A DNA stretch of 64,000 nucleotides from an uncultured Lachnospiraceae bacterium. GTDB taxonomy: Bacteria; Bacillota; Clostridia; Lachnospirales; Lachnospiraceae. The stretch spans positions 1-64,000 of the forward strand of contig CAJUEY010000002.1 of NCBI GenBank assembly GCA_910585825.1, written 5' to 3'. Position numbers and translations under genes: made by a program. Each line of letters begins with the position of its first letter. Position 1 is the stretch's first letter. The notes beneath the pieces are model-generated. The model saw only the letters and a program-made list of their open reading frames with translations, did no database searches and was not told where the DNA came from. Below, one piece after another: positions 32,788 to 42,113 of the stretch.

Positions 32788-34787
32788 TTTTTGCATTAGT
32801 GGGAAATCAGAACTGCGGCAAGACGACATTGTTTAATCAGCTGACAGGATCGAATCAGCATGTGGGGAATTTTCCCGGCGTAACGGTAGATCAGAAAATG
32901 GGGCCGATTCGGACGGCGTCTGACTGTCAGGTAGTAGATTTGCCGGGAATATATTCTCTGCGTCCTTATACCAGTGAAGAAATCGTTACAAGGGATTTTA
33001 TTTTAAATGAAAAACCAGATGGAATCATCAATATTGTGGACGCCACCAATATCGAACGGAATCTTTATCTGACGCTGCAGCTTTTGGAAATGGATGTTCC
33101 TATGGTTTTAGCGCTTAACATGATGGATGAAGTACGGGAAAACGGCGGTTCGATTCAAGTTGTCAAAATGGCAGAGGAACTGGGAATTCCTGTCATTCCT
33201 ATCAGCGCGGCGAAAGATGAGGGGATTGAAGACCTGATCAAAGCTATGATTCGGACGGCAAAGCAGAGAATCAAGCCGAAAGTAAAAGATTTTTGTGAAA
33301 AAGGAGCTGTACACCGATGCATCCATGCTGTGTCTCACCAGGTAGAGGATCATGCACAGAATATCGGTATGTCGCCCAGGTTTGCCGCAACCAAAATCGT
33401 AGAAGGAGACGAGGCGATTATCCGCTGTCTGGCATTGAGCGATAATGAATATGACATGATGCAGCACAGCATTGAAGAAATGGAAGCAGATCACCATATG
33501 GACCGAAATGCTGCACTGGCAGATATGCGTTATGCGTTCATTGAGAAAGTATGCAGCAGAACAGTGATCCACTGTCAGGAGAGCAAAGAACATATTCGGA
33601 GTGTGAAGATTGATAATGTACTGACGAATAAATATCTGGCAATTCCGGTTTTTCTTGGTATCATGTTTCTGATTTTTTATTTGACTTTCAACGTTGTCGG
33701 GCAGGGGTTAAGCGATCTGCTTGCAGTGGGAATAGATATTCTCACAGAAGTTGTGGATCATGCCCTGGACCGGTATCAAATTAATCCTGTGGTACATAGT
33801 CTCGTGATTGACGGAATTTTTGCCGGAGTGGGAAGCGTACTTAGTTTTCTGCCGATCATTGTAGTGCTGTTTTTCTTTTTATCTATTCTGGAGGATTCCG
33901 GCTATATGGCAAGAATTGCTTTTGTTATGGATAAGCTTCTGCGCAAAATCGGTTTGTCCGGTAAAAGTTTTGTGCCGATGTTGATTGGATTTGGATGTAC
34001 CGTTCCGGCGGTTATGTCCTGCCGGACTTTGTCTTCCGAACGGGATCGAAAAATGACGATTCTTTTGACGCCTTTTATCAGCTGTTCTGCCAAGATACCG
34101 ATCTATGCAGTATTTACAGCAGCATTTTTTCCAAACTATGCTGCGTTGGTTATGATTCTTCTATATGTAACCGGAATCTGTATCGGAATTTTGGTGTCGT
34201 TGGTTTTAAACCGTACCGCATTTAAAGGACATTCCATTCCTTTTGTGATGGAGCTGCCGAATTATCGTCTGCCGTCGCCGAAGAGTGTGATTCTTTTGAT
34301 GTGGGATAAAGCAAAAGATTTTATTCAGAGGGCGTTTACAATCATTTTTCTGGCAACTCTTTTGATTTGGTTTTTACAGACTTTTGATGTGCGGTTTAAC
34401 GTGGTAAACGACAGTGCAGACAGCCTTCTGGCTATGTTGGGACGGGTGATAGCGCCGGTATTTACGCCCCTTGGCTTTGGAGACTGGAGAATTTCTACCG
34501 CCCTGATTACCGGATTTACGGCAAAGGAAGCTGTGGTCAGCACGATGAGCGTTTTGCTGGGGACCAGTATGTCGAATCTGTCTGCGGCATTGGGAAGTCT
34601 TTTTACAACGGCTTCCGCTGTCAGCTTTCTAGTGTTTACGTTATTGTATACGCCCTGCGTGGCTGCTGTTGCTTCGATCCGCAGAGAAATGGGAACCAGA
34701 AGAGAGGCGGTTATGGTTGTTGTTTTACAGTGCGTAATTGCCTGGCTTGCGGCATTTTTGGCGCATGGGATTTTACTGTTTTTGTAA
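32784..34787 (+). CDS. feoB: Ferrous iron transporter FeoB
   Basis: This 667-residue protein has an N-terminal GTPase (G1 GNQNCGKTTLFN, G3 DLPG, G4 NMMD) with a helical guanine-dissociation-inhibitor region and a C-terminal membrane domain with Gly/Cys-rich gates (GFGCTVPAVMSCRTL). G1 has Gln where most FeoB have Pro. It imports Fe(II) under anaerobic conditions. No Fur box was recognised upstream of the cluster. Confidence 0.96.
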   Translation: MIFALVGNQNCGKTTLFNQLTGSNQHVGNFPGVTVDQKMGPIRTASDCQVVDLPGIYSLRPYTSEEIVTRDFILNEKPDGIINIVDATNIERNLYLTLQLLEMDVPMVLALNMMDEVRENGGSIQVVKMAEELGIPVIPISAAKDEGIEDLIKAMIRTAKQRIKPKVKDFCEKGAVHRCIHAVSHQVEDHAQNIGMSPRFAATKIVEGDEAIIRCLALSDNEYDMMQHSIEEMEADHHMDRNAALADMRYAFIEKVCSRTVIHCQESKEHIRSVKIDNVLTNKYLAIPVFLGIMFLIFYLTFNVVGQGLSDLLAVGIDILTEVVDHALDRYQINPVVHSLVIDGIFAGVGSVLSFLPIIVVLFFFLSILEDSGYMARIAFVMDKLLRKIGLSGKSFVPMLIGFGCTVPAVMSCRTLSSERDRKMTILLTPFISCSAKIPIYAVFTAAFFPNYAALVMILLYVTGICIGILVSLVLNRTAFKGHSIPFVMELPNYRLPSPKSVILLMWDKAKDFIQRAFTIIFLATLLIWFLQTFDVRFNVVNDSADSLLAMLGRVIAPVFTPLGFGDWRISTALITGFTAKEAVVSTMSVLLGTSMSNLSAALGSLFTTASAVSFLVFTLLYTPCVAAVASIRREMGTRREAVMVVVLQCVIAWLAAFLAHGILLFL

Positions 34788-34873
34788 GATGATCACTTTT
34801 TCGTTTTTTTATATGTATTTGATTCTTTCAATTTGATTTGTTTTGCCAATTTATGAATAAAATTTTGTCTATA

Positions 34874-34902
34874 TTGACGAAGAGAAGGGAAATTGATATA
34901 AT
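34874..34902 (+). promoter_or_regulatory. Promoter of the GH84 gene
   Basis: TTGACG and TATAAT are separated by 17 bp, about 80 bp before the start codon. Confidence 0.7.
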
Positions 34903-34980
34903 GATTTTATCTAATTTGCTCGTGGATTTGGAACGTAATTTGTATAAAACGGGCATTTTTAATCATTAAGGAGGAAAGAT

Positions 34981-37900
34981 ATGAGTAAATGCAGGAGTAA
35001 GAAGAAATTGGGACTGGGGTTTCTGGGCATATTTATGCTGGTCATGGCATTTTGCATCCCGGCAGCCGCGGGAGTAGCGGAAGAAGATGGGAAGTATGAG
35101 GTATATCCTACGCCGCAGGAGTATACAAACGAGACTGGAACAACAGTTTTGACAGATCAGGTAGATGTAACATACGGAGAAAGTATTGATTCCTATACAC
35201 AGAAAAGAGTGGAAGATACATTGGCCGTGCTTGATCTGGAGAAGAGCGCAGCGCCGTCAAACGACCATACAAAATTGATTGTAGGTGTATATGGTGAGGA
35301 TACTGCATATGATGCACAGCTTGGCGCGCAGGACTTTTTTACGGGCGCGGTAGCAGGTCTGACCAGTACAGAGCGTTTTGATAAGCATATTCTCTGGATT
35401 TCAAATGGAACGATCGTTATCCTGGGTGAAAATACGGATGCGGCATTTTATGGAGTGACGACGTTAAAGCATATTTTTGAACAGTTAAATGGAAAAGAAG
35501 TCAATAATCTGACGATAAAAGATTATGCAGAGATCAAATACAGAGGGGCTTTGGAAGGATACTACGGAAGTCCGTGGTCTGTAGAAGACAGGATCGATAT
35601 GATGAAATTCGGCGGTGAGATTAAAATGAACCAGTATGGTTTTGCGCCAAAGGATGATCCATATCACAATTCAAAATGGCGTGAACTTTATCCGGATGCC
35701 GAGTTAGAAGATATGAGAGCTATGGCGCAGGCCGGAAATGAAAGTAAGTGTTACTTTGTCTATATGCTGCATCCTTTTATGAGTAATCCTGTGAGATTTA
35801 ATACGGAAGAGAATTATAATGCGGATTTACAGCTGATTAAAGATAAATTTACTCAGCTTATGGGCGTCGGCATGCGTAAATTTGGTATTTTGGCAGATGA
35901 TTCCGGCGGAGCTAGCGGGGCAAATTTAAGAAAAATGATGAATGATATGGTAGCGTGGCTTCACACAATGCAGGCGAGCTATCCGGATCTGGATACGAGT
36001 ATTGTATTTTGCCCACAGGATTATATGTATACAGATACATCTATGCTGAGGGAGTTCTGTAATGGATTAAGCGATGAGGTGCTGGTTGCAATGACAGGCG
36101 GTAAAATCTGGGGAGAAGTATCAAACGACTTTATGGACGGGTTTTATAATGCGCAGGGCTGCTATCCATATATGTGGGTAAACTGGCCGTGTAATGATAA
36201 CACAAAGACAAGCGCCATTATGGGAGGTCATAATTATATTCTTCATACGGGGCTGGATGGAAGAAAGTGTAAAGGTATTATCCTAAATTCCATTCAGGAG
36301 TCGGAAACTTCTAAAGTTGGAGTTTTCACCGGAATGGATTATGCATGGAATATCTGGCAGACAGAGGAAGAAGGCGATCAGGCATGGGAAGATTCATTTA
36401 AATATATCAATCACATGACGCCGATTGAAACAGAAGAATCCAATGCCCTTCGGGAAGTGGCGCAGCATATGATTACCCAGAGTCCGGATCAGACGGTGCC
36501 TGGAAAGCAGGTACAGTTTGACGAGTCTTTAAACATTAAAGATCAGATTGCAGAATTTCAGGAAAAACTGGAAGACGGCTCTTTACAGACCGCGGATGTT
36601 GATGCAATGAGAGCGGAATTTAAAAAGATTAACGATGCGGCAAATCTTTATCTGGATCCTGACAGAAATACCAATAAACGTACGGTTGCTCAGATGACGC
36701 CGTTTTTGAGCTGCCTTAGAGATATGACGCAGGCGGATCTGTTTCTGATGGACGCTGTAAAAGCAAGTATTCAAAATGACAAGAATGCGGTGACGCAAGC
36801 TTATTTGGAGGCACAGGCGATATATGAGCAATCAAAAACGTATGGATTTTCTTATTATGGTCAGGGAATTATATACGCTCAGGCAGCCAGAAAGTATATT
36901 ACGCCGTTTACCGACGCCCTTATGGAACATATCGCGGAAGAGGTAAAAAATATGGTCAATCCGGAAGACCCGGGCGCATCGGAAGAAAAGATTACATCTT
37001 CTTATGGAAACAGTATACAGGAGGGAAACTACGGGAACATAATTGATAAGAATGATGCTACCTATATATGGTTTAACCAGAATCTGCAGGTGGGAGACTG
37101 GCTTCAGTATGATTTGGGAGCAGTATGGCCGGTAGAGAGTGTGCGTATACTGGTAGGAAGCACCAAGGATGGAAAAGGAAGCGATAAATGGAATAAATAC
37201 CATCTGGAATATTCAGAGGATGGAAATACGTGGCAGACATTAGAGAGCCATACAGGTTCTGCATCTGAGATGGACACCTATGTTGTGGATTTAAATGGCG
37301 TTTCGGCAAGATATATCAAACTGGTAAATGATCAGGCAATGCAGAAATGGGCGATGTTCAGTGAGTTTACCGTAGAATATGATTCCGGAAGGCCGGCTTA
37401 TACCAATAAAGAAAATACCGGATGGAAGGCAGACTGGGAGACGGATACATTTTCCCTGAGGGCAATCTCCGATCTTTCTCTGGAACCGGGGGAATATGTT
37501 GGATTAAAATTAGACAGAATCCATGCAGTCAAGAGCATTTCGACGGAGGGAACGGGACTGAGTCAGCTTGTTCTGGAAAAATCCGCCAATGCAAAAGAAT
37601 GGACACAGGGTGAAACGGGGAATGCGCGTTATATCCGTTTGATTAATAAGGGAAATGCGGCAGTGAATGGTTCTATTACTTCATTTGTTGTAAAGACAGA
37701 CGAGATACTGCCAATGGATTTATATGAAAAAACGCTTGCGGGCAACGTGGATACGAATTCAGCCTACTGGATGGATGGCAATCTTTCAACAGCAGCCAAA
37801 TACGGTTCCGGACCTTCTGAGGCCGGTCAGTATATTACCTATGATCTGGGACAGAAAATTACGCTTCGTTCTCTCAAAATATATGTACTGGATACGGATT

Positions 37901-39480
37901 ATGATTATCCGCGTGATGCGATTATTCAGGCGTCTATGGATAATGAAAACTGGACGGATGTCCTGACGATTGGAGACGGTGTGGAGGATTCCGCGGATGT
38001 GGCAAGTACAAAACCTGCAGAAAACGGTTGGACGCACGATACTGTGGATGTTGCATATTCCTATATGGAGAACCCGAACATCCCAAATGTAGATGCAAGA
38101 TATCTTCGGATGTATTTTACGGCGCCGTATACACATCGTTGGGTGAAGGTGAATGAAATCCGGATTAATGGGGGTGAATTTATTCCTTCTGTAAATGATC
38201 CGACGTTTGAGACAGATGTGAAACAAAAGAAAGGATATGAAATTTCCAATTTAACAGATGGAGATTTGACTTCGGCCTTTATACCGGATGGAAATGAAAC
38301 AGGCAGCCTTATTTATAATATTTCAGAGGATAAGAAATTTAATCGGATCAATATTCTTCAGAATGGAAATATGATCAGTCACGCAGTTGTATCGGTACGA
38401 ACAGGTGAAAACACCTGGGAAGAAATAGGAACGTTGGAGGACAGCTATTCTGCATTTTATGTAGGCGATCTGGACAATATTTATGCAGTAAAAATAGAAT
38501 GGAAAAATGTGATTCCGACAATTTACGAAATTATTACCTTACAGGAATCCGGCGCTGACATGGCGGATTTTCTGGAGAAAAACATTGAGAAGGCTAAGGC
38601 GGAATTAGACAGCGTAAAAGCCGAGTTGGAAAAAGCAAAGGATGAACTGGCAAAAGTTCAGGAAGAAGTGAAGAAAGCGCAGGATAAAGTGAATGCGGCG
38701 CCGAATGAAGTGGAAAAACTGAAAGCCGAAATAGAACTTCAGAATCTATATGCAAAACAGTCTGCGGCAGAAGCGGTTGTAGCAGAGCGGGAAGCGACAC
38801 AGTTAGATGCTGCGGCTGCAGTCTCTCAGGCAACCGTAAGAAAGCTTATGGCAATGATTGCTGCGGCATCCGATGAAGACAAAACGGAATTAGAGAATCA
38901 GCTGAAAGAGGAAAAACAGGCAGTCACAGACAATCAGACACAGGCAGCAAACAAACGGACGGAGGCCGTCAATAAAAAAGAAGAGCAGAAGAACTACCAG
39001 CAGGAAGCTGCAAAGAAAACTGCAGAACTGAAGAATGCAGAGAAAAAGCAGAATATTACTACATTTACTGTGGGCAGCCTGAATTACAAAGTAACGGATG
39101 CATCTGCCAAAACCGTAACCGTAACAGGACCGACTGACAAGAAAAAAGTGAAAACCGTAAATATTGCAGCGACGGTTTCTTATGGCGGCATCACATGGAA
39201 TGTCACAGAAATCAGTGCGAATGCATTCAAAGGATGCAAGAATTTAAAGAAAGTGACGATCGGAAGCAATGTTACAAAGATCGGCAATTCGGCATTTGCA
39301 AGCTGTAAGAAATTAAAGACCATTAATATGAAAAAAGCCGCAAAGATCACTTCCTTTGGAAAGAAATCTTTTAAGGGCATTAACAGCAAAGCAAAGATTA
39401 CGGTTGGAAAAAAACAGCTTAAGACGTATAAGAAGAAACTGAAAAAGACAGGACTTCCGAAGACGGTGTCAATCAAATAG
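34981..39480 (+). CDS. Secreted GH84 beta-N-acetylglucosaminidase (NagH/NagJ-like) with C-terminal LRR
   Basis: This 1499-residue exoenzyme has a signal peptide (to about residue 32), a GH84 N-terminal domain and a TIM-barrel whose catalytic Asp pair is Asp 306-307 (RKFGILADDSGG), as in clostridial NagJ and O-GlcNAcase. Two F5/8 type C (discoidin-like) modules follow at about 665-805 and 915-1065. Then comes a long coiled coil (about 1195-1355) and a BspA-type LRR_5 repeat (VTEISANAFKGCKNLKKVTI) before a Lys-rich end. No LPXTG signal is present. It probably removes GlcNAc from host mucin or hyaluronan-type glycans. Confidence 0.92.
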   Translation: MSKCRSKKKLGLGFLGIFMLVMAFCIPAAAGVAEEDGKYEVYPTPQEYTNETGTTVLTDQVDVTYGESIDSYTQKRVEDTLAVLDLEKSAAPSNDHTKLIVGVYGEDTAYDAQLGAQDFFTGAVAGLTSTERFDKHILWISNGTIVILGENTDAAFYGVTTLKHIFEQLNGKEVNNLTIKDYAEIKYRGALEGYYGSPWSVEDRIDMMKFGGEIKMNQYGFAPKDDPYHNSKWRELYPDAELEDMRAMAQAGNESKCYFVYMLHPFMSNPVRFNTEENYNADLQLIKDKFTQLMGVGMRKFGILADDSGGASGANLRKMMNDMVAWLHTMQASYPDLDTSIVFCPQDYMYTDTSMLREFCNGLSDEVLVAMTGGKIWGEVSNDFMDGFYNAQGCYPYMWVNWPCNDNTKTSAIMGGHNYILHTGLDGRKCKGIILNSIQESETSKVGVFTGMDYAWNIWQTEEEGDQAWEDSFKYINHMTPIETEESNALREVAQHMITQSPDQTVPGKQVQFDESLNIKDQIAEFQEKLEDGSLQTADVDAMRAEFKKINDAANLYLDPDRNTNKRTVAQMTPFLSCLRDMTQADLFLMDAVKASIQNDKNAVTQAYLEAQAIYEQSKTYGFSYYGQGIIYAQAARKYITPFTDALMEHIAEEVKNMVNPEDPGASEEKITSSYGNSIQEGNYGNIIDKNDATYIWFNQNLQVGDWLQYDLGAVWPVESVRILVGSTKDGKGSDKWNKYHLEYSEDGNTWQTLESHTGSASEMDTYVVDLNGVSARYIKLVNDQAMQKWAMFSEFTVEYDSGRPAYTNKENTGWKADWETDTFSLRAISDLSLEPGEYVGLKLDRIHAVKSISTEGTGLSQLVLEKSANAKEWTQGETGNARYIRLINKGNAAVNGSITSFVVKTDEILPMDLYEKTLAGNVDTNSAYWMDGNLSTAAKYGSGPSEAGQYITYDLGQKITLRSLKIYVLDTDYDYPRDAIIQASMDNENWTDVLTIGDGVEDSADVASTKPAENGWTHDTVDVAYSYMENPNIPNVDARYLRMYFTAPYTHRWVKVNEIRINGGEFIPSVNDPTFETDVKQKKGYEISNLTDGDLTSAFIPDGNETGSLIYNISEDKKFNRINILQNGNMISHAVVSVRTGENTWEEIGTLEDSYSAFYVGDLDNIYAVKIEWKNVIPTIYEIITLQESGADMADFLEKNIEKAKAELDSVKAELEKAKDELAKVQEEVKKAQDKVNAAPNEVEKLKAEIELQNLYAKQSAAEAVVAEREATQLDAAAAVSQATVRKLMAMIAAASDEDKTELENQLKEEKQAVTDNQTQAANKRTEAVNKKEEQKNYQQEAAKKTAELKNAEKKQNITTFTVGSLNYKVTDASAKTVTVTGPTDKKKVKTVNIAATVSYGGITWNVTEISANAFKGCKNLKKVTIGSNVTKIGNSAFASCKKLKTINMKKAAKITSFGKKSFKGINSKAKITVGKKQLKTYKKKLKKTGLPKTVSIK

Positions 39481-39508
39481 TAAAAAATTTTTAAAAGGTT
39501 AAGAGCAG

Positions 39509-39543
39509 AAGTGTACTTCAATTATAAGGAGTACACTTTTGCT
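39509..39543 (+). terminator. Terminator of the GH84 gene
   Basis: AAGTGTACT pairs with AGTACACTT and is followed by TTTGCTTTT. Confidence 0.75.
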
Positions 39544-39586
39544 TTTGTCAGATATTCAAAATTTGTCAAAAGGGGAGATTTACTTG

Positions 39587-39729
39587 TTGCTGTTGACTTC
39601 TGGACCGTGTACTGCGCTGCACGGTCACAGGCCGGTACAGTACTGGGGACGGAATCCGCCCTCTTGCCGTAAGGCAGCTTGAAACAGGCCGGATTCGTTA
39701 CTGTGAACACCATGGGTGTGAATAGTAAC
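39587..39729 (+). repeat. Structured intergenic repeat, copy B (143 bp)
   Basis: This is the second copy of the element at 1311-1453, in the same orientation and of the same length. Several differences keep base pairing: the first stem reads ACCGTGTA/TGCACGGT, the second CCGGTA/TACTGG, and the last hairpin becomes the perfect ACACC-ATG-GGTGT. The longer stem has one mismatch (GAATCCGCCC). It sits between the GH84 terminator and the thl promoter. Confidence 0.85.
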
Positions 39730-39768
39730 ATTTACTTAGAAAAGTATGGAAAGTTTCTGGTGAAATCC

Positions 39769-39797
39769 TTGCAATCAAACACAAAATATGGTACTGT
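39769..39797 (+). promoter_or_regulatory. Promoter of the thl-hbd-bcd-etfBA cluster
   Basis: TTGCAA and TACTGT are separated by 17 bp. This is a moderate match; the Rex site lies about 60 bp downstream, so a second promoter nearer the gene is possible. Confidence 0.45.
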
Positions 39798-39857
39798 TAT
39801 TTAGTAAAAATAAGTTTCGGACGAGCTGCTGATTTTTAATTATTTTTTTGTTCATGA

Positions 39858-39875
39858 TTGTTAAAAAATTAACAG
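39858..39875 (+). promoter_or_regulatory. Rex operator
   Basis: TTGTTAA-AAAA-TTAACAG matches the established Rex consensus TTGTTAANNNNTTAACAA at all but the last position. Rex represses fermentation genes, including butyrate genes in clostridia, when the NADH/NAD ratio is low. Confidence 0.85.
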
Positions 39876-39910
39876 CTCTCGGAATAAAAATAAGATAAGG
39901 AGACGAGAAA

Positions 39911-41095
39911 ATGGCAAAGAAAGTAGTTTTAGCAGGAGCATGCCGTACTGCAATCGGAAAAATGGGCGGCGCTTTAAGCAACACCCCGGCAGCTGATTTA
40001 GGAGCTATCGTAATTAAGGAAGCATTGAACAGAGCGGGCGTGAAACCGGAGCAGGTGGATGAAGTGATGATGGGATGCGTTATCCAGGCTGCACAGGGAC
40101 AGAACGTTGCACGTCAGGCGTCGATCAAAGCAGGTCTGCCGATTGAAGTTCCGGCATTTACCTTAAACGTAGTGTGTGGTTCCGGCTTAAAGTGTGTGAA
40201 TGAAGCTGCCAGCCTGATCATGTCCGGACAGGCGGACATTGTTGTTGCGGGCGGTATGGAGAACATGTCTATGGCTCCATATGCGATGACAAAAGCTCGT
40301 TTTGGTTATCGTATGAACAATGCGACAATCATTGATACCATGGTAAATGATGCATTGACAGATGCATTCAATCATTACCACATGATGATTACAGCAGAGA
40401 ACGTATGTGATAAATATGGAATTACACGTGAAGAATTGGATGAGTTCTCAGCAAACAGCCAGCAGAAATGCGAAAAAGCGATTGCAGAAGGCAAATTTGA
40501 CGATGAGATCGTTCCTGTACCGGTGAAAGTAAAGAGAGAAACCGTTATGTTTGCAAAAGATGAAGGACCTCGTGCAGGCACGACAAAAGAAAGCCTTGCA
40601 AACTTAAAATGCTGCTCCGGCAAAGAAGGCGGACTCGTTACAGCCGGAAATGCGTCCGGAATCAACGACGGCGCTGCGGCAATGGTTGTGATGAGCGAAG
40701 AGAAAGCAAAAGAACTCGGCGTTACACCGATGGCTACATGGATTGCAGGCGCGCTGGGCGGCGTAGAACCGGAAATCATGGGTGTCGGACCGGTTGCCTC
40801 CACAAAGAAAGTGCTTGAGAGAACAGGAATGAGCATTGACGATATGGATCTGATTGAGGCGAACGAAGCATTTGCCGCACAGTCTATCGCAGTGGCAAGA
40901 GATCTTGGTTTTGATATGGCAAAAGTCAACGTAAACGGCGGCGCAATCGCGCTTGGACATCCGGTTGGAGCTTCCGGCTGCCGTATTTTAGTTACATTAC
41001 TGCATGAGATGCAGAAGAGAGACGCTAAGAAAGGTCTTGCTACGCTTTGCATCGGCGGCGGTATGGGCTGCTCAACGATCGTTGAAAGAGACTAA
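39911..41095 (+). CDS. thl: Acetyl-CoA C-acetyltransferase (thiolase)
   Basis: This 394-residue enzyme joins two acetyl-CoA into acetoacetyl-CoA. It has the nucleophilic Cys in NVVCGSGLKCVNEA, the NGGAIALGHPVGASG motif and the second catalytic Cys in ATLCIGGGMGCS. AAGGAGACGAG precedes the ATG. It opens the butyrate cluster behind a Rex site. A hairpin follows, which may lower expression of the genes beyond. Confidence 0.96.
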   Translation: MAKKVVLAGACRTAIGKMGGALSNTPAADLGAIVIKEALNRAGVKPEQVDEVMMGCVIQAAQGQNVARQASIKAGLPIEVPAFTLNVVCGSGLKCVNEAASLIMSGQADIVVAGGMENMSMAPYAMTKARFGYRMNNATIIDTMVNDALTDAFNHYHMMITAENVCDKYGITREELDEFSANSQQKCEKAIAEGKFDDEIVPVPVKVKRETVMFAKDEGPRAGTTKESLANLKCCSGKEGGLVTAGNASGINDGAAAMVVMSEEKAKELGVTPMATWIAGALGGVEPEIMGVGPVASTKKVLERTGMSIDDMDLIEANEAFAAQSIAVARDLGFDMAKVNVNGGAIALGHPVGASGCRILVTLLHEMQKRDAKKGLATLCIGGGMGCSTIVERD

Positions 41096-41108
41096 TTAAT
41101 AAAGTAAA

Positions 41109-41136
41109 CATCCGGGAATCATCTGTTTCCCGGATG
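41109..41136 (+). terminator. Hairpin between thl and hbd (attenuator-like)
   Basis: CATCCGGGAA pairs perfectly with TTCCCGGATG around an 8-base loop. It lacks a T-run, so it probably acts as a partial terminator or a processing/stability element inside the cluster. Confidence 0.55.
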
Positions 41137-41176
41137 TTCATATGCAATAAAAAGAATAATTTAAGGAGGAACTACA

Positions 41177-42049
41177 ATGAAAGTAGGAGTTATTGGTGCA
41201 GGAACCATGGGACAGGGAATTGCAAAAGCATTTGCACAGGTCGATGGATATGAAGTTGCACTCTGCGATATCAAGCAGGAGTGGGCTGACGGCGGAAAAG
41301 CGAAAATCCAGAAAGGCTATGACAGGCTGGTGCAGAAAGGCAAAATGACACAGGAAGCGGTAGATGCGATCCTTGCAAAAATTACACCGGGATTAAAAGA
41401 AGACCTTTGCGCAGACTGCGATTTGATCGTTGAAGCGGCTTTTGAAAATATGGACGTTAAGAAAACAACATTCTCAGAATTAGACAAAATTGCAAAACCG
41501 GAATGTATTTTCGCATCCAATACATCCAGTCTTTCCATTACGGAAATCGGAAACGGTTTAACGCGTCCAATGGTCGGCATGCATTTCTTTAATCCGGCAG
41601 ACCGTATGAAATTGATCGAAGTAATCGCTGGTGTGAACACTCCGGTAGAGACTGTAGATGCGATCAAAAAGATCTCCGAAGAAATCGGCAAGACTCCGGT
41701 ACAGGTAAATGAGGCTGCAGGCTTTGTTGTAAACCGTATCTTAATCCCGATGATCAACGAAGCTGCTTTCATCAAAATGGAAGGCGTTTCTGATATCGCA
41801 GGCATTGACGCAGCTATGAAACTCGGCGCAAACCATCCGATGGGACCTCTTGAGTTAGGTGATTTCATTGGTCTTGACATCTGCCTTGCAATTATGGATG
41901 TGCTTTACAACGAAACCGGCGACAGCAAATACCGTGCATGCCCATTGATCCGCAAGATGGTTCGCGGCGGCAACCTCGGCGCAAAGAGCGGCAAAGGTTT
42001 TTACGTATACAATGCAGACCGCACAAAGACACCGGTAGACGCTCAGTAA
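41177..42049 (+). CDS. hbd: 3-hydroxybutyryl-CoA dehydrogenase
   Basis: This 290-residue NAD(P)H enzyme reduces acetoacetyl-CoA to 3-hydroxybutyryl-CoA. GVIGAGTMGQGIAKAF is the N-terminal Rossmann motif; GMHFFNPADRMKLIEVI carries the catalytic His, and GFVVNRILIPMINEA and NHPMGPLELGDFIGLD are family signatures. AAGGAGG lies ahead of the ATG. In most clostridial clusters a crotonase gene is next to it; none is here. Confidence 0.96.
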   Translation: MKVGVIGAGTMGQGIAKAFAQVDGYEVALCDIKQEWADGGKAKIQKGYDRLVQKGKMTQEAVDAILAKITPGLKEDLCADCDLIVEAAFENMDVKKTTFSELDKIAKPECIFASNTSSLSITEIGNGLTRPMVGMHFFNPADRMKLIEVIAGVNTPVETVDAIKKISEEIGKTPVQVNEAAGFVVNRILIPMINEAAFIKMEGVSDIAGIDAAMKLGANHPMGPLELGDFIGLDICLAIMDVLYNETGDSKYRACPLIRKMVRGGNLGAKSGKGFYVYNADRTKTPVDAQ

Positions 42050-42113
42050 TCTGAGAGGTTTTGCCGACAGACAGTTATTATGTAAAATTTTAAGACATGG
42101 AGGAATAGTAATC

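Noticed and set aside
38560..39060. Repetitive sequence as a possible separate gene in the GH84 tail
   Set aside because: It is an in-frame Lys/Glu/Ala-rich coiled coil of the same protein, with no internal start.
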